A DNA stretch of 42,611 bases from Tepidamorphaceae bacterium (lineage in GTDB: Bacteria; Pseudomonadota; Alphaproteobacteria; Rhizobiales; JAKSCL01). The notes below the pieces were generated by a model, which had not been told where the DNA came from, did not search any database, and was given only the letters and a program-made list of their open reading frames with translations. The stretch is from assembly GCA_028289445.1 (NCBI GenBank), contig JANQPO010000001.1, positions 1 to 42,611 on the forward strand, in the 5' to 3' direction. Shown piece after piece: positions 17,393 to 24,501 of the stretch. Position 1 is the stretch's first letter, and each line of letters opens with the position of its first letter. The translations under genes and the position numbers were made by a program.

Positions 17393-18937
17393 ATGGGCAT
17401 GTTGAGTGGATGGACAAGGCGCAAGTTCATGAAGAACGTTGCGATGGGAGCGGGCGCGGCCTCGCTCGGCACCGCGATGCCGGGCCGTCTTGCCTGGTCG
17501 AAGGAGGCGGTGCCCCCGGGCAAGAAGCTCTTCAACGATGTCCAACTGAAGTATTTCCAGGATTCCAACTGGCTGCATGCCCCGATGTGGCTGTCGGACC
17601 ACTTGATGGAAGAAGCGGGCGTCGGCATCGAAAGCCGCGAGATGTACGACGGCGGCGATGCCGTGGCGAAGATCCTGCCGCAGCTCCTGTCGCGCCGTCC
17701 GCGCTTCGATTTCGTGCAGTACCCCTCGCTGTTCTTCGGTGCCTTTGCGTCGACGGGCCAGCTTGAGCCGCTCGATCCCTATTTCGAGAAGTATGAAGGC
17801 ACGTCGGAGTATCTCGACTGGGTGATGCCCGCCTATCGCGAGTTCTACACCAAGTGGGGCGGCGAGACGGTCGGCGTCATGCTCGACGGCGACATTCACA
17901 TCCTGCACTACCGCAAGCAGCATTTCGCGAACCCTGAACTTCAGAAAAAGTTCTCATCGCGCTTCCAGCAGGAACTGGCTGTGCCCAAGACCTGGGACGA
18001 TTTCCTCAAATGCGCACAGTTCTTCACCGAGGAACTGTCGAGCCAGGGAATCTACGGCACCTCGATGGTCGTCAACCCGCCCAACTTCGGCTGGGGTTTC
18101 TGGATGGACATCGCGGCGTCGGCCGGCGTCAACTATTTCGACGAGAACATGAACCCGGTGATCAACCAGGGCAAGGCGGCCGAAGCGCTCGACATGTATC
18201 GCGAGATCATCAAATTCGGCCCGCCCGGCGCCGAGGCGATGGACATCGGCACGACCATCCAACGCTGGCAGTCCGGCTCCGACGTCATGAGTGTGTGGTG
18301 GATCGATCTGGCCGAGTTCACGGTCCAGCAACAGGGCGTCGAACTGGCCGAAGACCAGGGCGCGGCCATTGTGCCCGGCTGGATGGGCGATGACGGCGAG
18401 GTCACCCACCGCGCCATCTCACTGTGGTGCCGGACCGCTTCGATCCCGCGGAACCTTCCGCAGGACGTGAAGGATGCCGCGTTCTACTTCATCTACCGCA
18501 TGTCGCACCCGGATTACTCCGATCGCATCGTGGCTGACCCATTCTGCGGCTCCGATCCGTTCGGCAAGAGCCACTACACGGATGCGGCGGCGCAGATGTA
18601 TATTGAGCCGAACCCGCAACGCGAGACCAATGATCTGTGGACGACGAACGACGGTATCTTCAAGACCTTCGATCGCGCCCGCAATCACTTGGACGCCGGA
18701 CTGGCCAACGTCGAAGTCGGCTATCCGCAATTCTTCTGGGAAGGCGCGCCCGAATATGCCGACGCGCTTGGCCGCAACATCTCCAAGGCGATCTCCGGCG
18801 AGCTGACCTCCCAGCAGGCGCTCGACGAGGCGGCTGAGGAATGGGTCCAGATCGTTCAGAAGCTCGGTATCGACAGCCAGAAGGCGCAGTATAAGAACTT
18901 CATCGATGGCGCTCGCGCGCTGGGCTACAAGATCTAA
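17393..18937 (+). CDS. Extracellular solute-binding protein, family 1, Tat-exported
   Basis: The periplasmic receptor of the importer, 514 residues. The N-terminus has a twin-arginine signal (TRRKFMK, residues 8-14) followed by a hydrophobic stretch, with likely cleavage after residue 35 or so, so the protein is exported folded. The mature part is of the long family-1 type (about 480 residues) used by glycerol/polyol and sugar CUT1 systems, with many aromatic residues suited to carbohydrate binding. An unusually strong Shine-Dalgarno AAAGGGAGGT (17376-17385) and a terminator-like hairpin just after the stop suggest a higher expression level than its neighbours. The ligand is not readable from sequence. 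Confidence 0.93.
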   Translation: MGMLSGWTRRKFMKNVAMGAGAASLGTAMPGRLAWSKEAVPPGKKLFNDVQLKYFQDSNWLHAPMWLSDHLMEEAGVGIESREMYDGGDAVAKILPQLLSRRPRFDFVQYPSLFFGAFASTGQLEPLDPYFEKYEGTSEYLDWVMPAYREFYTKWGGETVGVMLDGDIHILHYRKQHFANPELQKKFSSRFQQELAVPKTWDDFLKCAQFFTEELSSQGIYGTSMVVNPPNFGWGFWMDIAASAGVNYFDENMNPVINQGKAAEALDMYREIIKFGPPGAEAMDIGTTIQRWQSGSDVMSVWWIDLAEFTVQQQGVELAEDQGAAIVPGWMGDDGEVTHRAISLWCRTASIPRNLPQDVKDAAFYFIYRMSHPDYSDRIVADPFCGSDPFGKSHYTDAAAQMYIEPNPQRETNDLWTTNDGIFKTFDRARNHLDAGLANVEVGYPQFFWEGAPEYADALGRNISKAISGELTSQQALDEAAEEWVQIVQKLGIDSQKAQYKNFIDGARALGYKI

Positions 18938-18944
18938 CGACACC

Positions 18945-18976
18945 GGCCTCGCCGCGTCCGCGGCGGGGCCTTTCCT
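18945..18976 (+). terminator. Terminator-like hairpin after the binding-protein gene
   Basis: GGCCTCGCCGCG (18945-18956) pairs with CGCGGCGGGGCC (18959-18970), 12 bp with one G-U wobble, followed by TTTCCT. The stem is very stable and the T-run short, so termination may be partial. Such hairpins often protect binding-protein mRNA. It lies 7 bases after the stop codon. Confidence 0.68.
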
Positions 18977-19005
18977 ACCAACAACGACATGAGGGCCGAA
19001 GAACC

Positions 19006-19392
19006 ATGGCGCATGGCAAGATCATGTGGACGGAACTGAACACTCACAAGCCGGCGGACGCGGCCGCGTTCTACGAACGTACGCTTGGCTGGCGCATTGA
19101 AACCATCGAGCGTGGTCCGTTGCCGCCCTACCGCGTTGGTTGGGTCGGCGAGGAAATGGCCGCCGGTATATTCGACCTGTCAGAGATTGGTCCGGTCGAG
19201 GTGCCGGCGCATTGGATGACCTATTTCGAAGTGTCCGATTGCGATGCGATGGTCGCGGATGTGAAGGCTGCCGGAGGTACGGTCGTTCGCGAACCCTTCG
19301 ACGTCCCTCAGGTCGGCCGCTTTGCGATCCTTAACGATGCTGTCGGCGCCGTCTACGGCGTGTTGCAGCCCGAACCTGAGACTGCAGAATAA
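19006..19392 (+). CDS. VOC-family (glyoxalase/bleomycin-resistance fold) protein
   Basis: A 128-residue protein of the vicinal-oxygen-chelate fold with two beta-alpha-beta-beta-beta modules: KIMWTELNTHKPADAAAFYERTLGW at the start (key residues ELNT and AAAFY) and MTYFEVSDCDAMVADVKAAG in the second half. Members are either small metal enzymes acting on 2-oxo aldehydes or metabolites, or binding proteins. The context, next to dihydroxyacetone kinase subunits and an aldolase, would suit removal or isomerisation of a reactive carbonyl such as methylglyoxal, but no substrate can be assigned. GAGGG precedes the ATG; dhaK starts 17 bases later. Confidence 0.82.
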   Translation: MAHGKIMWTELNTHKPADAAAFYERTLGWRIETIERGPLPPYRVGWVGEEMAAGIFDLSEIGPVEVPAHWMTYFEVSDCDAMVADVKAAGGTVVREPFDVPQVGRFAILNDAVGAVYGVLQPEPETAE

Positions 19393-19409
19393 AACGGCGG
19401 AGCGCTTCT

Positions 19410-20408
19410 ATGAAGAAGATTCTCAACGATCCCGCCGTCTATGTCGATGAAATGCTGGACGGCATGATCGCCGCCCATCCCGATGTCTACGCCCAGCCCA
19501 TCCCACGCGTTATCACGCGCGCTGGTGGGGCCACGCCAGGCAAGGTCGGCATTGTTACAGGCGGCGGCTCCGGCCATCTGCCGGTCTTCACCGGCTATGT
19601 CGGCAAGGGCCTCTTGGATGCTGCGGCGATCGGTGACGTGTTCGCTTCGCCGTCGGCAGAGCAAATGGCCGACTCCATGCGCCAGGCCCATGGCGGCACC
19701 GGCATCCTGCGGCTTTACGGCAACTACGGCGGTGATGTTATGAACTTCGACATGGCCGGCGAGACGGTAGAATTGGAGGACGACATCACCTCGACCACGG
19801 TGCTTCTGGCCGACGATGTCGTCTCTGCGCCGCCTGAGGAGGCCGAGAAACGGCGCGGTGTCGCCGGCATGGTCTATGCCTTCAAGATCGCCGGCGCCAA
19901 AGCCGAGGAGATGGCCGACCTTGACGCCGTCACCGAGATCGCCCAACGCACGGCTGATGCCTGCCGCTCGATCGGAATGGCGCTGACTCCGTGCACCGTG
20001 CCGCAGGCCGGCAAGCCAACCTTCGATCTCGGTCCGGACGAAATGGAAATGGGCATGGGCATCCACGGTGAGCCGGGGATTTGGCGTGACACGCTGAAGC
20101 CGGCCGACGCGATCACCGACGAGATGATGGATCGGCTCCTGGCCGACAGGCCGCTTGGTTCTGGGGATCGATGCTCCATCCTCGTCAATTCGCTGGGCGC
20201 TACGCCGCCGGAGGAACTCTTCATCATGTATCGCCGCGCCAAGGCCCGGCTGGAGGCTGACGGTGTGTCGATCGTCATGCCGCTAGTCGGCCGCTATGCC
20301 ACGTCGATGGAAATGACCGGCGCGACCGTCACACTGGTGAAGCTCGATGGCGAGATGGAACGCCTGCTCAAGGCACCGTGCCACTGCGCGTTCTGGACCG
20401 TGGTCTGA
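19410..20408 (+). CDS. dhaK: Dihydroxyacetone kinase subunit DhaK
   Basis: The 332-residue substrate-binding subunit of a dihydroxyacetone/ketose kinase. The key residues are present at the positions known from the E. coli protein: His56 in GGGSGH, an Asp in YGNYGGDVMNF, and His219 in GMGIHGEPG, which forms the covalent hemiaminal with the ketone of the substrate. After GSGH the usual glutamate is leucine (GHLPVFTGYVG), a feature I associate with sub-groups acting on other short ketoses, so tetrulose or deoxyketose kinase activity is possible. The partner dhaL is two genes downstream, separated by a methyltransferase gene. There is no DhaM phosphotransferase subunit, so ATP is the likely phosphate donor. 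Confidence 0.9.
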   Translation: MKKILNDPAVYVDEMLDGMIAAHPDVYAQPIPRVITRAGGATPGKVGIVTGGGSGHLPVFTGYVGKGLLDAAAIGDVFASPSAEQMADSMRQAHGGTGILRLYGNYGGDVMNFDMAGETVELEDDITSTTVLLADDVVSAPPEEAEKRRGVAGMVYAFKIAGAKAEEMADLDAVTEIAQRTADACRSIGMALTPCTVPQAGKPTFDLGPDEMEMGMGIHGEPGIWRDTLKPADAITDEMMDRLLADRPLGSGDRCSILVNSLGATPPEELFIMYRRAKARLEADGVSIVMPLVGRYATSMEMTGATVTLVKLDGEMERLLKAPCHCAFWTVV

Positions 20409-20442
20409 GACAGCGTCTTCGAACGTCTCAAGGAGCGGGTGA

Positions 20443-21243
20443 TTGCAGTTCGATAGTAAGGCAGCGGAAATCCTGGACCGCAGCTATCTCGGGTCCGATA
20501 TCGCGCGCAGACGGCGCGCATCGTTCGACGCATTGCGCCTTGGACCGGGGGAGGCGATCGCGGACATTGGTTGCGGTAACGGCTTCATGACGGTCGACCT
20601 CGCGCGTGCCGTTGGGTCGAACGGCAAGGTTGTCGGCGTCGATCTCTCCGACGCTATGCTCAAGTCGGCGCGCGCACGGTGCGAAGAGTTTCCATGGGTG
20701 ACGTTTCACGAGGCCTCTGCAACGCAATTGCCGCTCGATGACGGGTGTGTCGACAAGGCTGTCTCCATTCAAGTCTTCGAGTATATCCCGGACCTGTCCC
20801 AGGCACTCCGGGAGGTGCACCGCGTTTTGCGTCCGGGCGGGCGCGCCGTGATTTCCGACTTTCACTACGACACGCTTGTCTGGTTTAGCGAGGACCCCGG
20901 ACGCATGGATCGGATGCTGGCATCCGCGTTGGAAAAGGTCGTCCATACCGGCCTGCCGGCGGCGTTGCCGCGGCATCTGCGCGAAGCCGGATTTGAGGTC
21001 GACGCAATCAAGCCGGTGACGTTTTGCGATCATCGTATGAGGCCGGATGGGATCGCGGCGAGCTACCTGGCCTATTTCCCGAGTGAGGCCGTTGCGAACA
21101 ATCATTTGACAGAAGCCGAGGCGCGAGGCTGGCACGACGAACAGTTGAGTCTTGCGGACCAGGGCCGTTTTTTCTTTTCAGCAACTCACTTTGTTGTGTC
21201 GGCGACGAAAACTAGGTCGGCATCGGAGCCGATGAGCGCATGA
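20443..21243 (+). CDS. Class I SAM-dependent methyltransferase (Methyltransf_11 type)
   Basis: A 266-residue protein with the SAM-binding motif I IADIGCGNGFMTVDLA (about residues 39-54), an acidic residue at the end of strand 2 (VVGVDLS) and the VLRPGGRAVISDFHYD post-motif region. The start is TTG: AAGGAG (20430-20435) is 7 bases upstream and no ATG or in-frame GTG fits. It sits between dhaK and dhaL and overlaps dhaL by ATGA, so it is made as part of the same operon. Its target (small molecule, quinone or sugar) cannot be told. No kinase pathway of this kind normally needs a methyltransferase, so this position is odd. Confidence 0.85.
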   Translation: MQFDSKAAEILDRSYLGSDIARRRRASFDALRLGPGEAIADIGCGNGFMTVDLARAVGSNGKVVGVDLSDAMLKSARARCEEFPWVTFHEASATQLPLDDGCVDKAVSIQVFEYIPDLSQALREVHRVLRPGGRAVISDFHYDTLVWFSEDPGRMDRMLASALEKVVHTGLPAALPRHLREAGFEVDAIKPVTFCDHRMRPDGIAASYLAYFPSEAVANNHLTEAEARGWHDEQLSLADQGRFFFSATHFVVSATKTRSASEPMSA

Positions 21244-21848
21244 CAGGTTTTTCCTCGGCACACCTGAAATCAGCAGCCGCCAAGCTTGCCGCCGCATCGG
21301 AAGCGGCTGCCGACGAGTTGAACACGCAAGACGGTAAGCTCGGCGATGGCGATCTCGGCATCACGGTGTCGAAGGGTTGGCGTGAAGTCGCGAACACCGA
21401 CCTGCCGGCCGATCTCGGAAAGGCGTTCTTGGAGGCCTCCAAGGCCTTTCAGCGGGTCTCGTCCAGTTCTTTCGGCACGCTGATCGCCACGGCGCTGATG
21501 AGCGCTGCGAAGGCGACGAAGGGAAACGAAAGCGCCGAATGGAACATGGTCGGCGGCCTTCTGGCCGGTGCTCGCGAGGCGATGATGGCGCGCGGCAAGG
21601 GCGAACTCGGGCAAAAGAGTGTGCTCGACATGATCGATGCTCTGGCCGGAGCAACGGACGGTATCGACGATCCGAAGGCGCTCCTCGCTGCGGTGGACAA
21701 AGCCATTGACGAGACGCTCGATGCCTTTCGCGACAAGCCCAATCTGCTCGGCCGCGCGCGCATGTTCGGCGAGAAATCGGTCGGGCTCGACGATCCGGGG
21801 ATGCTGGCGGTGCGCAGGATGTTCGATGGGTTAAAGGAGCCCATTTGA
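21240..21848 (+). CDS. dhaL: Dihydroxyacetone kinase subunit DhaL (nucleotide-binding)
   Basis: A 202-residue all-helical nucleotide-binding subunit. The metal-coordinating aspartates Asp31, Asp36 and Asp38 appear in TQDGKLGDGDLGITV; the residue after the third is leucine in place of the common histidine. The phosphate-contact stretch SSSSFGTLIATALMSAAKA (near residue 75) is present. It would transfer phosphate from ATP to the substrate held by DhaK. The gene overlaps the preceding methyltransferase gene by four bases and is 51 bases before fucU. Confidence 0.9.
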   Translation: MTGFSSAHLKSAAAKLAAASEAAADELNTQDGKLGDGDLGITVSKGWREVANTDLPADLGKAFLEASKAFQRVSSSSFGTLIATALMSAAKATKGNESAEWNMVGGLLAGAREAMMARGKGELGQKSVLDMIDALAGATDGIDDPKALLAAVDKAIDETLDAFRDKPNLLGRARMFGEKSVGLDDPGMLAVRRMFDGLKEPI

Positions 21849-21899
21849 CTCGGCGCGTGGCACGTCGAAGTCGATAATCATGAAGAGGGAAATCAAACC

Positions 21900-22346
21900 A
21901 TGCTGAAGGGAATTTCGCCGATCCTGACCTCCGACCTGTTGCGGATTTTGGACGAGATGGGCCATGGAGACGATCTGGCTCTGGTCGACCGGAATTTCCC
22001 GGCCGCCTCCGTCGCGGCGGAAACCGTCACCGGCGAGTTGATCCACCTGAAAGGCGTTGACGACAATCAGGCGGCCGAAGCGATCTTCTCCGTCATGCCG
22101 CTCGACACCTATGTCGAGGAACCGATTCGTCGCATGGAGGTGATCGGCGAGCCGGACACCGTTCTGGAGGTCCACGCGGATGTAAAACGGATCGCCGATG
22201 CTGCCGAGGGCCGGCCAATGCCCATGGGCTCGATCGAACGCTACGCCTTCTACGATGAGGCCAAGAAGGCCTATGCCGTCGTTCAGACGTCTGAAACGCG
22301 ACCCTATGGCTGCTTCTTGCTGAAAAAGGGCGTCATCTTTGACTGA
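21900..22346 (+). CDS. RbsD/FucU-family sugar mutarotase
   Basis: A 148-residue protein of the FucU type that interconverts anomers of a free sugar. MLKGISPILTSDLLRILDEM is followed by GHGDDLALVDRNFPA, which contains the catalytic histidine (His22) and the acidic residues of the family; the C-terminal ETRPYGCFLLKKGVI matches the family end. FucU acts on L-fucose; related proteins act on other deoxy- or pentose sugars. With a FucA-like aldolase and FGGY kinases nearby, this argues for a deoxyhexose or similar sugar as substrate. AGAGGGA precedes the ATG. The end overlaps the convergent kinase gene by 14 bases. Confidence 0.9.
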   Translation: MLKGISPILTSDLLRILDEMGHGDDLALVDRNFPAASVAAETVTGELIHLKGVDDNQAAEAIFSVMPLDTYVEEPIRRMEVIGEPDTVLEVHADVKRIADAAEGRPMPMGSIERYAFYDEAKKAYAVVQTSETRPYGCFLLKKGVIFD

Positions 22347-23745
22347 GCGCCAGCCATTCATCCTGATAGGCGCTGAAGTCCGGGCATTCGACGGGCGCCA
22401 CCGGCTCAAGGGTCACCGGCGTGGTCGGGATGCGTCCGTCGCCATCGGCCAGAGCCAGAAGGGCCGCGCCGGTGCTCGTGCCGTTGCGTACCCGCGAGGC
22501 GAAGACTGGATTATCGGGCACGGCGGCGGCGAGCGCAGTCAAATAGACACGGTTCTCGGAGAACGGCCCGTCGACGATGACGTCGGCTTTGGCGCCGACG
22601 GCGCGCAGCGAACAGGCCGTCATCAAGGCGCAGTAAAGTGCGGCCAGCCTGGCACGTTCCTCAGGCGTTTCGGGTGCCGGTCCGACAATCCGTCCCATGC
22701 CGCCCGTGCCAGGCATGGGACCGCCGGAATCGGTGAACGATGGCAGCGCGAAGGTTCGCTGCGACACCAGCCGGTTGAGCGCGGCTTCGCTGGCTGTATC
22801 GGCGGGTGCGTCGCCGGCGACGATGGCGAATTCGCGACCGCCCATAAACCGGCAGGAGGCAACCGGATCGCCGAACACGGTCGTGTTGGACACCACATCG
22901 AGACGGGGATCGAGCGTCGCGATGTCGGCTTCTGTGTCGAAGCCGATGATCCATGTCCCAGAAGACAAGAGCGTGAAGCGCTCCAGATCGCTGGCGAGAT
23001 AGCGAAGAAAGTTGGCGTTGGAATCGTGGATGCCTGTAAGTACCGCGCCATGCCCGCGAAAGCTGGCTCCGCGAAAACCATCGGCAAGCGTGCCGATGGG
23101 CGCCCAGGCCTTTTCCAACGGTGCGAACTGTCGCGCCCAACCGCGCTCGATAGCGAGCGAAGAGTAGGCGTTGGTCTTGACGGCCAGAAGGTGGGTTTGC
23201 GCGCCAAGTGCGGTGATTTCCGTCACCAGCCGGCCGCCCAGACGATGCGCGACATATTGGCCCCACGGAACGATGGTTCGGGTAGTGGCGAACGCTTCCG
23301 GGTACAGTGTCTCCTGCCAGTGGAGCTGGCGGCCAAGCGTCAGCGCACCGGGATTGGTCGGCGCGAAGACTTGGTCGAACGGCGGTTCGATCCGGGCATA
23401 GCTTTCGGCGATCTCCGCCGGCGGCTCCGCCTCATAGTCCATAACCGGCAACACCAGTTCACCGTCCGCATCCAAAAGGGCCAAACCCGATCCATGCGCC
23501 GACGGCACGACCGCGTCGACGGGCAGGATGCCATCGAAGTCCGTAAGGATACGGGCGGCGAATGCGAGGACCGGCTCCGGGTCGATGTGGAGATAGGGCG
23601 GGCCGGGCGTGTGGACCGATACGATCGTTTCTTCTGCGTGGAGCGTCAGGTCCGGATCAAACAAGAACAGTTTGGTATTGGTGGAACCGACATCAAGGAC
23701 GGCGATCCCTCGAGGCTCCAGCCGTTCGTTCTCCACGCCTGCCAT
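22333..23745 (-). CDS. FGGY-family carbohydrate kinase (rhamnulokinase/fuculokinase-like)
   Basis: A 470-residue kinase with the two-domain FGGY fold. The phosphate-1 loop is VLDVGSTNTKLFLFD (residues about 16-30). TGIHDSNANFL holds the His-Asp pair that in rhamnulokinase and fuculokinase carries the catalytic aspartate. The C-terminal domain has LLSSGTWIIGFD and VDGPFSENRVYL (adenosine site). These features place it nearer RhaB/FucK than glycerol or xylulose kinases, so a 1-phospho-ketose product is likely, the type of substrate the neighbouring aldolase needs. It is the only gene on the minus strand within the locus, overlapping fucU at its 3' end and lying only 34 bases from the aldolase start. 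Confidence 0.85.
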   Translation of the reverse strand: MAGVENERLEPRGIAVLDVGSTNTKLFLFDPDLTLHAEETIVSVHTPGPPYLHIDPEPVLAFAARILTDFDGILPVDAVVPSAHGSGLALLDADGELVLPVMDYEAEPPAEIAESYARIEPPFDQVFAPTNPGALTLGRQLHWQETLYPEAFATTRTIVPWGQYVAHRLGGRLVTEITALGAQTHLLAVKTNAYSSLAIERGWARQFAPLEKAWAPIGTLADGFRGASFRGHGAVLTGIHDSNANFLRYLASDLERFTLLSSGTWIIGFDTEADIATLDPRLDVVSNTTVFGDPVASCRFMGGREFAIVAGDAPADTASEAALNRLVSQRTFALPSFTDSGGPMPGTGGMGRIVGPAPETPEERARLAALYCALMTACSLRAVGAKADVIVDGPFSENRVYLTALAAAVPDNPVFASRVRNGTSTGAALLALADGDGRIPTTPVTLEPVAPVECPDFSAYQDEWLALSQR

Positions 23746-23779
23746 TCCCCCGCAAACCCTTGTTCATGATGGGAAAACT

Positions 23780-24493
23780 ATGCCGCGAAAGCCGACACTG
23801 ACTAACCTTAGCCTGCGCCGGGCCGTGATTTCCACCTGCCTGGCGATGAACGAGTTGGGCATCAATCAAGGCACCTCGGGAAATGTCTCCGTGCGGGCCG
23901 GCAAGGGCTTTCTGATCACGCCCTCGGGCGTGCCTTACGACAAGATGAAACCCGGACAGGTCGTCGAGATGGATCTGAAATCGGGCTATCGCGGCGATTG
24001 GTTGCCTTCGTCGGAATGGCGCATGCACATGGATCTCTTCAAGGCGCGGCCGGAAGCCGGTGCCATCGTCCATACCCATTCGAACTATGCAACGGCGCTC
24101 TCGTGCCTGCGAATCGACATCCCGGCATTTCACTACATGATCGGGGTCACGGGTGGCACGTCGCTACGCTGCTCCGATTATGCCGATTTCGGTACACAGG
24201 CGCTGTCCGACACGATGATTGAGGCAATCGAGGGCCGCACCGCCTGCCTGCTCGCCAATCACGGGATGATCTGTTTCGGACCGACGCTGGACAAGGCGCT
24301 ATGGCTGGCCAGCGAGATCGAGACGCTGTGCCACCAATACTACATCGCGACGCAAGCGGGGCTGCCGATCGTCTTGTCGGACGCGCAGATGGAGAGCATT
24401 CTCGCGCGCTTCAAGGCCTACGGCAAACAGCCGGGCGAACTCAAAGACAGCGAGAAACACGCTGTTGAAGCGCCCATCAAGCGGCGCGGATAG
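23780..24493 (+). CDS. Class II aldolase/adducin-family protein (L-fuculose-phosphate-aldolase-like)
   Basis: A 237-residue zinc-dependent aldolase. The catalytic glutamate Glu79 (SSEWRMHM) and zinc ligands His98 and His100 (HTHSNYATA) and His161 (LANHGMICFG) are all present, as is the phosphate-binding GTSGNVSVR loop (31-39) and TPSGVPYDKM. FucA-type enzymes split ketose-1-phosphates into DHAP and an aldehyde; homologues act on L-fuculose-1-P, 5-deoxyribulose-1-P and 5-methylthioribulose-1-P. The start at 23780 is taken from the family start and GGGA just upstream. It opens a tight gene chain with a FGGY kinase, the Aco-type subunits and a ribokinase, all with gaps below 10 bases or overlaps. 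Its exact substrate is the key unknown of the locus. Confidence 0.88.
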   Translation: MPRKPTLTNLSLRRAVISTCLAMNELGINQGTSGNVSVRAGKGFLITPSGVPYDKMKPGQVVEMDLKSGYRGDWLPSSEWRMHMDLFKARPEAGAIVHTHSNYATALSCLRIDIPAFHYMIGVTGGTSLRCSDYADFGTQALSDTMIEAIEGRTACLLANHGMICFGPTLDKALWLASEIETLCHQYYIATQAGLPIVLSDAQMESILARFKAYGKQPGELKDSEKHAVEAPIKRRG

Positions 24494-24501
24494 AGAAGGC
24501 C

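Noticed and set aside
22339..23769. A 476-codon plus-strand open frame opposite the FGGY kinase
   Set aside because: The minus-strand protein has the FGGY phosphate loop and adenosine motif; the plus-strand translation is arginine- and glycine-rich with no family match. It would have given a neat same-strand operon, which made it tempting.
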